A DNA stretch of 64,000 bases from Robertmurraya siralis (lineage in GTDB: Bacteria; Bacillota; Bacilli; Bacillales; Cytobacillaceae), in NCBI RefSeq assembly GCF_005502275.1, contig NZ_SWLZ01000008.1, forward strand, positions 1 through 64,000, in the 5' to 3' direction. Position numbers and translations under genes: made by a program. The notes under the pieces were generated by a model that saw nothing but the letters and a program-made list of their open reading frames with translations, made no database searches and was not told the DNA's origin. Shown one piece after another: positions 23,634-32,160 of this stretch; the stretch's first letter is position 1, and every line of letters starts with the position of its first letter.

Positions 23634-24695
23634 ATGAAAAAAATGATGGTTGTTGGAGCATCTGGTGTTCTTGGTAAGTTAGTTTGCATGGAGTTACTGA
23701 GAGTATTTGAAAATCAAATAAAATTAATAGTAACGGATTATAAAAATGAAAGAGGTAAGAAGTTAGCAGCTTTTTTTAACAGTAACGTTCAGTTTCAATG
23801 TTTAGATGTTGATAATGAAGAAAATATTAAACAAGTAATAAAGAATGTGGATATTGTAGTCGTAGCAGTAAAACAGAGAAATCCTCACATTCAAAAAAAG
23901 TGTATTGAGAATAAAATATTATGTATAGATGTTACACCGTTTTATGATTTTGCTGAGAAAGTATATGAGCTAAATCAAAGTGCAGAAAATAATAATATAG
24001 GTTCTGTAATAATGTCTGGATTTTTCCCTGGTTTATCAGGCTTAATGATTAAGGAAGCTATTTCGGATTTCCAAGAGGTAACAGAGATAAACGTTGGTTT
24101 ATTACAAAGTACGAATGCGAAAGCAGGAATATCTGGAATTTTAGATATGTTAAAGATAATTGACCAACCAGTTTCCTTTCAAAGTAAAACTGTATCTGGC
24201 TTTACAAAAAAAAGAAGAATGTATTTTCTTAATCATTTTAGAGAAAAAGAGGTCAGGTTAATAGACCATTCAGAAAAGCTATTGTTAAGAGGAAAATTAA
24301 CAACTGCCCCGATAAATTATTGGACTTCTTGGAATGTTAATGCCTTTAATAAGCTGGTTTCTATGATAAGAAAAATGGGTTTTATGGAAATGATTAATAA
24401 AGTGAATAATAATTTTCTTTCTAAGGTCATAAGGCATAATCCTAATAAGAATGAAAATGCTTTTCTTACTGTGGAAGTAAAGGGAGTGGTTGATAACAAA
24501 GAGCGGGTAAGAATATTATCTTTAGCTACCTTCTCTGATTATCATACAACCGCGATGGTGACTGCTTCATTAGCAAAAATTGCCCTGAAAACTGAAGTAA
24601 AAGGGATCATTTGTCCTTTTGAACTAACAAGTTTAGAAGAAATACTGTCTGTCATAAATTGCCCAGATATTCAAATAAAGGAAGTTAATCAATAA
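23634..24695 (+). CDS. Saccharopine dehydrogenase-like NAD(P)-binding oxidoreductase
   Basis: A 353-aa protein with an N-terminal Rossmann fold (VVGASGVLGKLVCMELL), IKLIVTDYK and DVDNEENIKQVIKNVDIVVVAV. This is the layout of saccharopine dehydrogenase/NAD-dependent epimerase-like proteins. The middle part (GFFPGLSGLMIKEAI) resembles the saccharopine dehydrogenase C-terminal region. The substrate is unknown. AGAGAGG precedes the start. It is a lone metabolic-type gene in the island with no partner. Confidence 0.75.
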   Translation: MKKMMVVGASGVLGKLVCMELLRVFENQIKLIVTDYKNERGKKLAAFFNSNVQFQCLDVDNEENIKQVIKNVDIVVVAVKQRNPHIQKKCIENKILCIDVTPFYDFAEKVYELNQSAENNNIGSVIMSGFFPGLSGLMIKEAISDFQEVTEINVGLLQSTNAKAGISGILDMLKIIDQPVSFQSKTVSGFTKKRRMYFLNHFREKEVRLIDHSEKLLLRGKLTTAPINYWTSWNVNAFNKLVSMIRKMGFMEMINKVNNNFLSKVIRHNPNKNENAFLTVEVKGVVDNKERVRILSLATFSDYHTTAMVTASLAKIALKTEVKGIICPFELTSLEEILSVINCPDIQIKEVNQ

Positions 24696-24786
24696 AAATT
24701 TTTATTGCAATCGTAAATTTTGATCACTCTTTTCATCTTTATATGAAAGATAAATTTATTTGGTTTAATGAAAGATTTTTTCTTAT

Positions 24787-25095
24787 AATGGCTGGGGTTT
24801 GATAATCCCCTTCGCCATTTAGCAAAGGAGCTAAAGGAAAGCGACGCGGCGACGGAAATAAATCCTGGTCTTTATTACCTACCGTTATCAGGTTAAGGAA
24901 ATGTGTCCAAGTGCGATGCTACTTGATATTTTAGTAGAAGAACAAGTTCCTTTTTCAACCTTTTCTGATTCTCACTTCCCACAGGTTATGGGAATTTATG
25001 GAGATGACATTCAAGCGATGCTCATGAACAGAGGGGTGACGAAGGTGGCCACATTCACAAATCGAAAGCGAGAAATGGTCCTTTTTGAGGCTTAG
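24787..25095 (+). pseudogene. PHP-domain (histidinol-phosphatase-like) gene remnant
   Basis: Two frames combine into the C-terminal part of a PHP phosphoesterase: WLGFDNPLRHLAKELKESD and EINPGLYY, then after a shift near 24887 RYQVKEMCPSAMLLDILVEE, QVPFSTFSDSHFPQVMG and so on to the stop at 25095. SDSHFP and EINxGLYYR are PHP marks. There is no N-terminal half and a frameshift, so it is dead. The piece from 24901 looks like a 64-aa ORF but is only the tail. Confidence 0.7.
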
Positions 25096-25255
25096 TGAGA
25101 AAATATGAGAAGAAAGGGCAGGCCAAAGGTAAGCAGGTCTGCGCTTTTTAGGGTAGGTTAAATGAAGGAAAAATGGTATTGCCGTTAATTTCTATATGTT
25201 TCTTCTCTGAATTTCTTTTTAAATTTAAAGGGACCCAAGCTTTTGACAAAAATCC

Positions 25256-25477
25256 TTAATATTTCCCTGACAACACAAGTGTAATGAAAAACCAAAGGCT
25301 AAAAATACAAAGCAAACTACTGAATAGGAACCCCCACTTACTTGCTTCCATTTTGCTTCTTATCAATAAGAAAATACCGAGAAAAAAGAATGCTAAAACC
25401 CCAAAGTGGCTTTTTAGAAATGAAATCATGATACAGATAATGACTAGAAGCATTGTGATAAATTTTAGCAGTTTCAT
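25256..25477 (-). CDS. Small membrane protein
   Basis: A 73-aa protein starting at ATG behind GAGGAGATAATAA. It has three hydrophobic stretches (residues 4-20, 26-42, 48-70), so it is probably integral to the membrane. It resembles small DUF3953-type Bacillus membrane proteins in size and pattern; this is a weak suggestion. The antisense frame at 25284-25493 is a shadow. Confidence 0.55.
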   Translation of the reverse strand: MKLLKFITMLLVIICIMISFLKSHFGVLAFFFLGIFLLIRSKMEASKWGFLFSSLLCIFSLWFFITLVLSGKY

Positions 25478-25559
25478 TTATTATCTCCTCTAAAAAGTTA
25501 TTTAAGTATATTGAAAATAATAACATAATATGAAATATTAGAAAGATCGCTTTACAGCA

Positions 25560-25788
25560 TTTGTAAAAAATAACTATACGAAGGAAATTTTAATATTTTT
25601 AACTTTTTCACTAATGCTCTCTATTGTTGCTACTCCAGCTATAGCTAATACAGAAGCAAGTTTGACAAATGAGAATAAGGAATATAACTCAACAAACTAA
25701 AAATAGTATTGAGGGTGAGTTCCAATATAATGGGGAAACATTTAAATTTCAAAAAGACGGCAACGGCGAATTTAATTATTTATTGTAA
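25560..25788 (+). pseudogene. Relic of a secreted protein gene
   Basis: A signal-peptide-like frame (KEILIFLTFSLMLSIVATPA, IANTEASLTNENKEYNSTN, stop) is followed in another frame by IEGEFQYNGETFKFQKDGNG EFNYLL-stop. There is no start codon and one frameshift. A decayed secreted-protein gene is the simplest reading. Nothing is recognised between 25789 and 25982. Confidence 0.45.
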
Positions 25789-25982
25789 AGTGGTTGGAGA
25801 TTAAAAAGGTCAGTATAAGTACTATTAAGTATTCAATGCTTTGATAAGTCTATAGCTATTTTAGTCATTTGATTTTTAAGAGAAAGGTTTGTATTTTTGA
25901 ATCAAAGGTATAAAATGGAACCTGAAATTTTCCATTAGATTCAATCTTAAATTATTCTAGTATTTTTTTTCACAGTTTACAC

Positions 25983-26606
25983 CTACTTTCCCCCATAAAA
26001 AGCTTCTATCATTTCAGCTAATTCTCGTGGTGCTTGTGTATTTACTTCATGACCTGCCTTTGTGATAAATTGAAGTTTTGCTGTTGGAATCAACGCTGTT
26101 AATTCCTTAGAGGCTTTTTTGTTTGCATGATCGTTCTTTCCGCAAACAATCAAGGCTTTACAAGAAATATTATGTAAGCCTTTGCTGAAGTTTAAAGTAG
26201 ACATTGAATTTGTAAGCTGAATAAAGTCTTGCTTCGTAAATCCCATTTGTTGAAAGGCAGAGTTGGGGATAAGCCGAAAGATCATATTTTGGAATTTTAA
26301 TAATATTTTAGGCATTTTATGTTGTACGCCAATTAACACTAAAGAGCTTACTCTTTCAGGGTATTTTATCGCATAATTTAAGGCTAGAATGCCACCTAAT
26401 GACAAACCACAGAGATGTAACGGTTCGTCAATTTCAGCGCAATATTCTACAAAGCTAGCATATAGATGGTTGTAGGTTACTTCTTTTTGCTGTAGCAGCT
26501 CAGGTAAATCAGGGCAATCTATAGGGCGGTGTCTTGAAAGAAAAGAAATGGTATGATCCCAGCTAGATGAATCTTGTCCAAGTCCATGTAAAAAAATATA
26601 TCTCAT
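25983..26606 (-). CDS. Alpha/beta-fold hydrolase
   Basis: A 207-aa hydrolase of the MenH/esterase type. HGLGQDSSSWD forms the oxyanion region and the nucleophile Ser is in LCGLSLGGILALNYA. The acid is in VCGKNDHANK and the catalytic His in AGHEVNTQ. The substrate is unknown. Start chosen at MRYIFLHGLG, with GGGGGA eight bases upstream; a longer frame to 26651 has no good site. It stands alone near the right end of the island. Confidence 0.85.
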   Translation of the reverse strand: MRYIFLHGLGQDSSSWDHTISFLSRHRPIDCPDLPELLQQKEVTYNHLYASFVEYCAEIDEPLHLCGLSLGGILALNYAIKYPERVSSLVLIGVQHKMPKILLKFQNMIFRLIPNSAFQQMGFTKQDFIQLTNSMSTLNFSKGLHNISCKALIVCGKNDHANKKASKELTALIPTAKLQFITKAGHEVNTQAPRELAEMIEAFYGGK

Positions 26607-26785
26607 AAAAAATGTCCCCCATTTATATTCGGATAGAATGTATACTAACATCCTCGCTTAAATTTTTTTAAGCCTCTCTAAGAAAAGTTCTATCATTTAT
26701 TTATGTTGTTTAATTCGTGGTTTTACAGCATGATGAAATCGATATATTTATTAGAACCTTGAGTGTTAGCTAGCATACGAGTACT

Positions 26786-26899
26786 TTAACAACTTTCAAC
26801 TTTATTAATCGGTTTTAGAAAAATATATAGAGACCAATCCATTAATATGTCACAGATTAAAATGATGAGCCAACCCAATATTCCAGCACCGAAAAGGTA
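26786..26899 (-). pseudogene. DUF4386-like gene fragment abutting att copy 4
   Basis: The minus-strand frame reads RYLFGAGILGWLIILICDIL then MDWSLYIFLKPINKVESC-stop. This resembles the early part of DUF4386 membrane proteins (ILGWLIILICDI..ALYIFLKPINK). The frame loses similarity at the attachment copy, so the gene appears cut at the island boundary. Confidence 0.5.
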
Positions 26900-26900
26900 A

Positions 26901-26924
26901 CGTTACGGTGCTCCGTACCATAAG
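26901..26924 (+). repeat. Attachment site copy 4 (right end of island)
   Basis: CGTTACGGTG then CTCCGTACCATAAG: 22 of 24 positions match att copy 2. It is the rightmost copy found and marks the probable outer end of the composite island. Confidence 0.75.
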
Positions 26925-26925
26925 A

Positions 26926-27159
26926 ATGAAGTTTTCAATGGACTTTTCTAAACTAATTATAAGGTTCGTATTGCTCGTGAGGTTGGGCATTTATACTAGG
27001 TTCTTAGTTTCTGCATTTATAATTTTTGGATACACTCCAATTGGGTGCATTGGACTGTCAATGTTTATTTGTTTACTCTTTCACATATTAAAAGGGCATA
27101 AAAAAATGTTCCTTTTCAAAGACAAATGGATAGTTCCAGCTAAGACACCTTTTTTTTAA
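26926..27159 (+). CDS. Doubtful ORF beside att copy 4
   Basis: A 77-aa frame (MKFSMDFSKLIIRFVLLVRL...) with two hydrophobic stretches, beginning just after the attachment copy. It has no clear ribosome binding site and its end overlaps the convergent MFS gene by 20 bases. No family recognised. It may be chance or the tail of a disrupted gene. Confidence 0.25.
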   Translation: MKFSMDFSKLIIRFVLLVRLGIYTRFLVSAFIIFGYTPIGCIGLSMFICLLFHILKGHKKMFLFKDKWIVPAKTPFF

Positions 27160-28324
27160 GGGATCTGCTTTCTTCCTTACGAGAGTATATCAAGGAAACA
27201 GAGAAGGCAATAAAACAAGTTCCAGCTAAAAATAGAAACGCGGCTTTCATGGATAGATGCTCATAAATGCTGCCGCTGATTATTGGAAAAGTAGTCATAC
27301 CTAAGGCATAGATTGCCTGGAAAAAGCCCATTGCTGTTGATCGTTTTTGCTGGGGAATAGATTTGATTGCCTCAGAATTTAGAAGAGAGAACAATATACC
27401 CGTACCCATTCCAGGAATTAATTGTAAGAAACAAACAATAAATATGGACCCCGTTTGAGGAACCATTAAACAGTAAATGCCCAGTAATAAAAAGCTAGAG
27501 TATATCCACTGTTTTTTTGTTAGTAGCTCAAGAAATCTGGTTGAGGCTAGCTTGGCAAATAAAACGGCAGAGAGCATATAGATGATGGAGGAAAATCCAA
27601 TTACCATATTTGTTGCGCCAAGATCCTGGATGATTTGGTTTGTAAAGGACATGGTTGTAGCCATTTGCACACCTTGCTGTACTAACGCTAAACATGAATA
27701 AAGTAATAAATTTTTATCTTTTATTACCTGTAATAACTCTATTACACCTATTTTAGGTTGTATGGATGGTTTTGTTGCATGGAGGAAAAAGGAAAGTACA
27801 CATGCAATAAGACCAGCTCCTAAACTGAAGGCGCAAATCACCATCATGCCGACAATATCATACAAGAAAGTACTAGTGACAAAGCCAAGTAACATACCTG
27901 AATTGTTAGCCATTATAATTTTACTGGTTGCACGAGTTTGATCTCCTTTTGTAAAAAAGCTCATATACAAGATCATAAAGGAAATCCAGGTTGCGCTTGC
28001 TGTACCTGATAAAATATTTGCAATTAAAAAGCCAATATCATCAGGTAACAAAATACGAAATAAAGAAGCAGCACCAGCAAAAAAGGAGCCCAAAATGATA
28101 AAAAGTTTATGATTGCTGCTAAGATCAGCAAGAATACCCACAGGAAGCCGAAGCACAAGTTGTGAAATACCATATGCACCGATAATTGTACCAACCAAAT
28201 TACTAGAAATATGCGCTAGAAGTAGATATGTAGTTTGATAAGGAACATAGACATATTGAGCGAACCAAAAAAACAGCACAATCCATAAAATGAGTGATGT
28301 TTGGTTCCTGTGCGTATTTTCCAT
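27140..28324 (-). CDS. MFS transporter
   Basis: A 394-aa major facilitator with about 12 spans. The typical loop 2-3 motif appears as GAYGISQLVLRLPVGILADLSSNHKL. It is likely a proton-driven efflux or uptake permease of unknown substrate. Start set at MENTHRNQ behind AAAGGAG; a frame to 28378 is longer but lacks a site. It is convergent with the island end and divergent from the beta-glucoside PTS operon. Confidence 0.85.
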   Translation of the reverse strand: MENTHRNQTSLILWIVLFFWFAQYVYVPYQTTYLLLAHISSNLVGTIIGAYGISQLVLRLPVGILADLSSNHKLFIILGSFFAGAASLFRILLPDDIGFLIANILSGTASATWISFMILYMSFFTKGDQTRATSKIIMANNSGMLLGFVTSTFLYDIVGMMVICAFSLGAGLIACVLSFFLHATKPSIQPKIGVIELLQVIKDKNLLLYSCLALVQQGVQMATTMSFTNQIIQDLGATNMVIGFSSIIYMLSAVLFAKLASTRFLELLTKKQWIYSSFLLLGIYCLMVPQTGSIFIVCFLQLIPGMGTGILFSLLNSEAIKSIPQQKRSTAMGFFQAIYALGMTTFPIISGSIYEHLSMKAAFLFLAGTCFIAFSVSLIYSRKEESRSLKKKVS

Positions 28325-28620
28325 TTTTCCATGATCTCCTTTCGTTTTTATATGTTTAGAAAGTAAATTTAAATACAAAGAAGATATATACTGAAGTGGC
28401 TAATTTTGGGTATGAAGAAGAGCATAACTTTCTTTTTTTGAGCTTAGATTCACTAATTTTTTTAATGTATCAGGGCATATAATAAACAACCAATGTTCAA
28501 TAATTCCAGGCAACTAGATTCTTTAATGCAGTATAATATCCTAAAATAAAAATTTGTACAAGTATATCTTTTTTGTTTTATAATCTGAATAGGAGAATAA
28601 AAAAAGGGCTTGCAATAAAA
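28325..28620. other. Intergenic between MFS gene and PTS operon
   Basis: AT-rich, no gene seen. A minus-strand frame at 28462-28719 is a shadow. The promoter-proximal part of the PTS leader begins near 28610 (TTGCAA at 28610-28615, with TTAATT/TAATTT 17-18 bases on). Confidence 0.4.
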
Positions 28621-28635
28621 ATGAAAGCGTGTTAA
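28621..28635 (+). promoter_or_regulatory. cre-like CcpA site of the PTS operon
   Basis: ATGAAAGCGTGTTAA keeps the strong left half TGAAAGCG of the cre consensus but misses two right-half positions. It lies between the putative -35 and -10. The same ATGAAAGCGTGT occurs before nagA at 48758. Confidence 0.55.
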
Positions 28636-28670
28636 TTTAAAAACAAAGTTAAACAGCGGAATACATTTTG

Positions 28671-28773
28671 ACGTGTTACTGATAATGCAGGCAAGATCAA
28701 ATGTACACCAAATAACCAAGGGAGAATTTATGTATTTTCCATGGATTATTTGTGTATGTTTGATCTTTTTTTT
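28671..28773 (+). promoter_or_regulatory. RAT antiterminator target overlapping a terminator
   Basis: GTGTTACTGATAATGCAGGC with AAG (28674-28694) matches the ribonucleic antiterminator (RAT) of LicT/BglG proteins. Its 3' end overlaps AGATCAAATGTACAC (28694-28708), which pairs with GTGTATGTTTGATCT (28752-28766) followed by a T-run to 28773. RAT and terminator are therefore mutually exclusive. The cognate antiterminator is at 32161. Confidence 0.8.
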
Positions 28774-28846
28774 ATGTCAATGTGTGTTCCTCCTATCCGT
28801 TGGCCAGCGGACCAATCCTAACGAAGGAGCAGAAGGAGCAAAGAAT

Positions 28847-30730
28847 ATGAATTATCAACAGGTTGCAAAAGACATTTTGACGAATGTCGGAGGAAAAGAA
28901 AATGTATCAAGTTTAACCCATTGCTATACACGTTTGCGATTTATCCTAAATGACCCAAAGAAGGCCAATAAAGAGAATCTAAATAAGATGGATGAGGTCA
29001 TCTCTGTTGTGGAGAGTAGTGGACAATTCCAGGTTGTTATTGGAAATAAAGTGGAAGAAGTACATGACCACATCATACAGCAGTTAGGTGAATTAAAGGA
29101 GACTCAAGGTAAAGAGGAAGAAAAAAGTTCTATTGGAAACAGAATTTTAAGTATTGTTACAGCAATTTTCACACCAATTATCCCTGCAATTGCCGCATCA
29201 GGTATGCTCAAAGGGATCTTAGCTCTTGCAGTAATGATTGCCACCTCCTATTGGGGTGTTGATATTAAGGAATACAATACGTATATTATTTTGAATGCAG
29301 CATCAAGTGCAGTGTTTTATTTTTTCCCGATAATTATCGGGTATGCAGCAGCAAAAGTGTTTAAGACAAATGAAATCATTGCGATGGTATTAGCAGCAAC
29401 ACTGTGTTACCCTGACATCGTTACATTAATGTCAGGAGAAGCTTCTGTCACTTTATTTGGAATTAGTGTCACCCAAGCGAATTACACATCAACTGTTATC
29501 CCAATCATCATTGCAGTATTTATTATGGCCTATGTTCAACGCTATTTTGAACGTATTACACCTGAAGTTTTAAAGATTATTATGGTCCCAACATTCACAT
29601 TATTAGTAATGGTACCTGCGACTTTGATTGTTTTTGGACCTATTGGGATATACCTAGGAAACTTTATAAATTGGCTGTATTACGTCATTATGGATATTAG
29701 TCCAACGTTGTTAGGTGCTTTTATAGGGGGAATCTGGTGTGTTCTTGTCATCTTTGGAGCCCATAAGGCAATCGTACCAATCGGGATTAATGATGTTGCA
29801 CGAACTGGTCAACAGAATCTTCTAGCGTTTGCAGGAGCAGCGAACTTCTCACAAGCAGGAGCAGCTGCAGGGGTTTTCTTGAAAACAAAAAATAAAAAGT
29901 TGAAAACATTAGCTGCCACTTCAACTGTTACTGCACTTTTTGGAGTGACAGAACCCGCCATATACGGCGTTAACTTAAGACTGAAAAAACCAATGATTTA
30001 TGCGGTTATCAGTGGAGCGTTAGGCGGGGCATTAATGGGATGGGGTGGATCCTATGGTACAGCCTTTGCTAACCAAGGGGTTTTAACGATACCAGTTTAT
30101 ATTGAAGCGGGAACAAAGGCATTTTTATGTTACATAATTGGGATTGCGATTGCTTTCTTTGGGGCAGCGGCTATGACTATGTTGTTTGGTTTTAAAGACA
30201 TTCCTGAAGAAGGCACTGTTGATGAGACTCCCAAAAAAACAGATAGAATCGTTCCTGATTCAGTAAAGACAGAGGCTGAAACGAGCATACCTTCACCGAT
30301 TCAAGGTAGTATTATCCCTTTAGCTCAGGTCAAAGATGAGGTGTTTTCTTCGGGGGCATTGGGAGAAGGAATTGCCATTTATCCAGAGGTTGGTGAAGTC
30401 GTTGCACCAATGAATTGTAAAGTGTCTATCCTCTATCCAACGTTACACGCTATCGGTTTACAATTGGAAAACGGGGTAGAAATGTTAATTCATATTGGAT
30501 TAAATACGGTGGAGCTTAAAGGAGAAGGATTTGAAGCTCATGTAAAGGCAGGCGATGAGATCAGCAAAGGAACCAAAATAGTTTCATTTGATATAAAAGC
30601 AATTGAAGCTAAAGGATATGATCTCAGCACACCGTTGATTATTACGAATTCCACACAATACCAAAACGTTTCTTTTGTAGAGAACGAAAAATCAACCATT
30701 CATGATGAGTTAATTTTACTAAAAGCATAG
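28847..30730 (+). CDS. PTS beta-glucoside transporter IIBCA
   Basis: A 627-aa permease that imports and phosphorylates beta-glucosides. The IIB domain has its phosphorylated Cys26 in SLTHCYTRLRF. The IIC membrane domain (about 110-460) has the conserved GVTEPAIYGVNLRLKKP. The IIA domain (about 490-627) has its His in MLIHIGLNTVELKGEGF. Start is MNYQQVAKDIL behind AAGGAGCAAAG. Upstream frame to 28673 runs through the RAT/terminator leader and is not coding. It is first gene of an operon with a phospho-beta-glucosidase and a LicT-type antiterminator. Confidence 0.94.
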   Translation: MNYQQVAKDILTNVGGKENVSSLTHCYTRLRFILNDPKKANKENLNKMDEVISVVESSGQFQVVIGNKVEEVHDHIIQQLGELKETQGKEEEKSSIGNRILSIVTAIFTPIIPAIAASGMLKGILALAVMIATSYWGVDIKEYNTYIILNAASSAVFYFFPIIIGYAAAKVFKTNEIIAMVLAATLCYPDIVTLMSGEASVTLFGISVTQANYTSTVIPIIIAVFIMAYVQRYFERITPEVLKIIMVPTFTLLVMVPATLIVFGPIGIYLGNFINWLYYVIMDISPTLLGAFIGGIWCVLVIFGAHKAIVPIGINDVARTGQQNLLAFAGAANFSQAGAAAGVFLKTKNKKLKTLAATSTVTALFGVTEPAIYGVNLRLKKPMIYAVISGALGGALMGWGGSYGTAFANQGVLTIPVYIEAGTKAFLCYIIGIAIAFFGAAAMTMLFGFKDIPEEGTVDETPKKTDRIVPDSVKTEAETSIPSPIQGSIIPLAQVKDEVFSSGALGEGIAIYPEVGEVVAPMNCKVSILYPTLHAIGLQLENGVEMLIHIGLNTVELKGEGFEAHVKAGDEISKGTKIVSFDIKAIEAKGYDLSTPLIITNSTQYQNVSFVENEKSTIHDELILLKA

Positions 30731-30741
30731 GAGTGTCAAAT

Positions 30742-32145
30742 ATGAAAAACCATTTTAAAAAAGACTTTTGGTGGGGAGCTTCCTCCTCGGCCTTCCAAAT
30801 TGAAGGAGCCTGGGACAAAGATGGTAAAGGAAAAACCGTAGCTGATTACAATGCATTTCAAAAAGCAGATGTACAAGCAGATACGAAAGTAGCCAGTGAT
30901 TTTTATCATAACTATAAAGAAGACATTCTTTTAATGAAAGAATTAGGATTAAAAACATACCGCTTCTCCATTTCATGGGCTAGAATTATTCCCGATGGCG
31001 ACGGTGAGGTGAATCAAAAGGGAATTGACTTTTACAATAATGTGATTGATTTCTTATTAGAAAATGATATTATTCCATTTGTGACTCTATATCACTTCGA
31101 TCTTCCATTTGCACTTGTTGACAAGTACAATGGCTGGGAAAGCCGCGATTCTGTTTATGCATTTGAAAGATATGCAAAAATTTGCTTTGAGGCATTTGGT
31201 GACCGTGTTAAGCATTGGCAGGTCCATAATGAGCAAAATCTAATGATTCGAGTTAATATACGAATGAATATGTATGATGTGCCAAGCGATCAGGTTGAGA
31301 AAGTGAGAGCACAGATGGATTATCATATGTTTGTGGCTCATGCTCTTGCGACAAATGCTTGTCATGAAATGCTGCCAGATGCAAAAATTGGTCCGGCCGT
31401 GTCCTCTACTATGACATATCCTAGTTCAAACCGTCCAGAGGACGTATGGGCGGCAAGAATGAATGACAATTTCAAAACAAACTATGCCCTGGAAATGTAT
31501 TGTTTCGGCGATTACCCAGGATACTATAAAGAATACCTTAAGAAATGTGACATTTATCCAGAGACAAAGCCAGAAGATGAAGAAATACTGAAGGCAGCAA
31601 AACCAGACTTTATTGCATTGAATTATTATCGCACATTGGTAGCAAGCTATCTACCTGTAGATGAAGCTCATCCATTTGGAACGAAAGAAAATGATATAGA
31701 TTTTAACTTATATGGATACTTTAAGATTGAAAAGAATCCAAATCTGGTAGTAACAGATTACGGTATTCAAGTAGATCCGATGGGCTTAAGACTTGTACTG
31801 AACGATTATTACGAAAAATATCGTCTGCCGATGATTATTACAGAGAATGGTTTAGGAACAGGCGATCAGTTGACAGAGGATGGAAAAGTGCATGATGATT
31901 ATCGTATTGAATACTTAAAAAATCATATAGCTGCTTGTAATGACGCTATTTCAGATGGTGTGGAGTTATTTGGATACTGTCCGTGGTCTGTTATGGATTT
32001 GTTAAGTTCCCGTCAAGGATTTATGAAGCGATATGGTTTAGTGTATGTAGACAGAGATGATTTTGATCTAAAAGAGTTGCGTCGAATTAAGAAGGACAGC
32101 TTCTTCTGGTATCAAAATGTAATTAAAAACAATGGATTAAACTAA
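30742..32145 (+). CDS. 6-phospho-beta-glucosidase (GH1)
   Basis: A 467-aa family 1 glycoside hydrolase that splits the phosphorylated beta-glucoside delivered by the PTS. It starts KDFWWGASSSAFQIEGAWD, a GH1 hallmark. The acid/base Glu is in HWQVHNEQN and the nucleophile Glu in ITENGLGTGD. The length is normal for the family. The ATG at 30742 follows AGGAG at good spacing; a GTG at 30733 lies inside that site. It is only 11 bases from the PTS stop. Confidence 0.94.
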   Translation: MKNHFKKDFWWGASSSAFQIEGAWDKDGKGKTVADYNAFQKADVQADTKVASDFYHNYKEDILLMKELGLKTYRFSISWARIIPDGDGEVNQKGIDFYNNVIDFLLENDIIPFVTLYHFDLPFALVDKYNGWESRDSVYAFERYAKICFEAFGDRVKHWQVHNEQNLMIRVNIRMNMYDVPSDQVEKVRAQMDYHMFVAHALATNACHEMLPDAKIGPAVSSTMTYPSSNRPEDVWAARMNDNFKTNYALEMYCFGDYPGYYKEYLKKCDIYPETKPEDEEILKAAKPDFIALNYYRTLVASYLPVDEAHPFGTKENDIDFNLYGYFKIEKNPNLVVTDYGIQVDPMGLRLVLNDYYEKYRLPMIITENGLGTGDQLTEDGKVHDDYRIEYLKNHIAACNDAISDGVELFGYCPWSVMDLLSSRQGFMKRYGLVYVDRDDFDLKELRRIKKDSFFWYQNVIKNNGLN

Positions 32146-32160
32146 CATCTAAGGAATGGG

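Larger units (their letters stand above)
19766..26924 (+). mobile_element. Unit 3 of the composite island
   Basis: A 7.2-kb segment between att copies 3 and 4. It holds a HEPN/ParA-like pair, a DUF4747-like/membrane pair, an oxidoreductase, a hydrolase and several relics, but no recombinase of its own. It is best read as an SCC-like pseudo-element mobilisable in trans, or the eroded right part of an older cassette. Confidence 0.45.

Noticed and set aside
24901-25095. Independent 64-aa gene
   Set aside because: It is the tail of a frameshifted PHP-domain gene, with matching upstream sequence in another frame.
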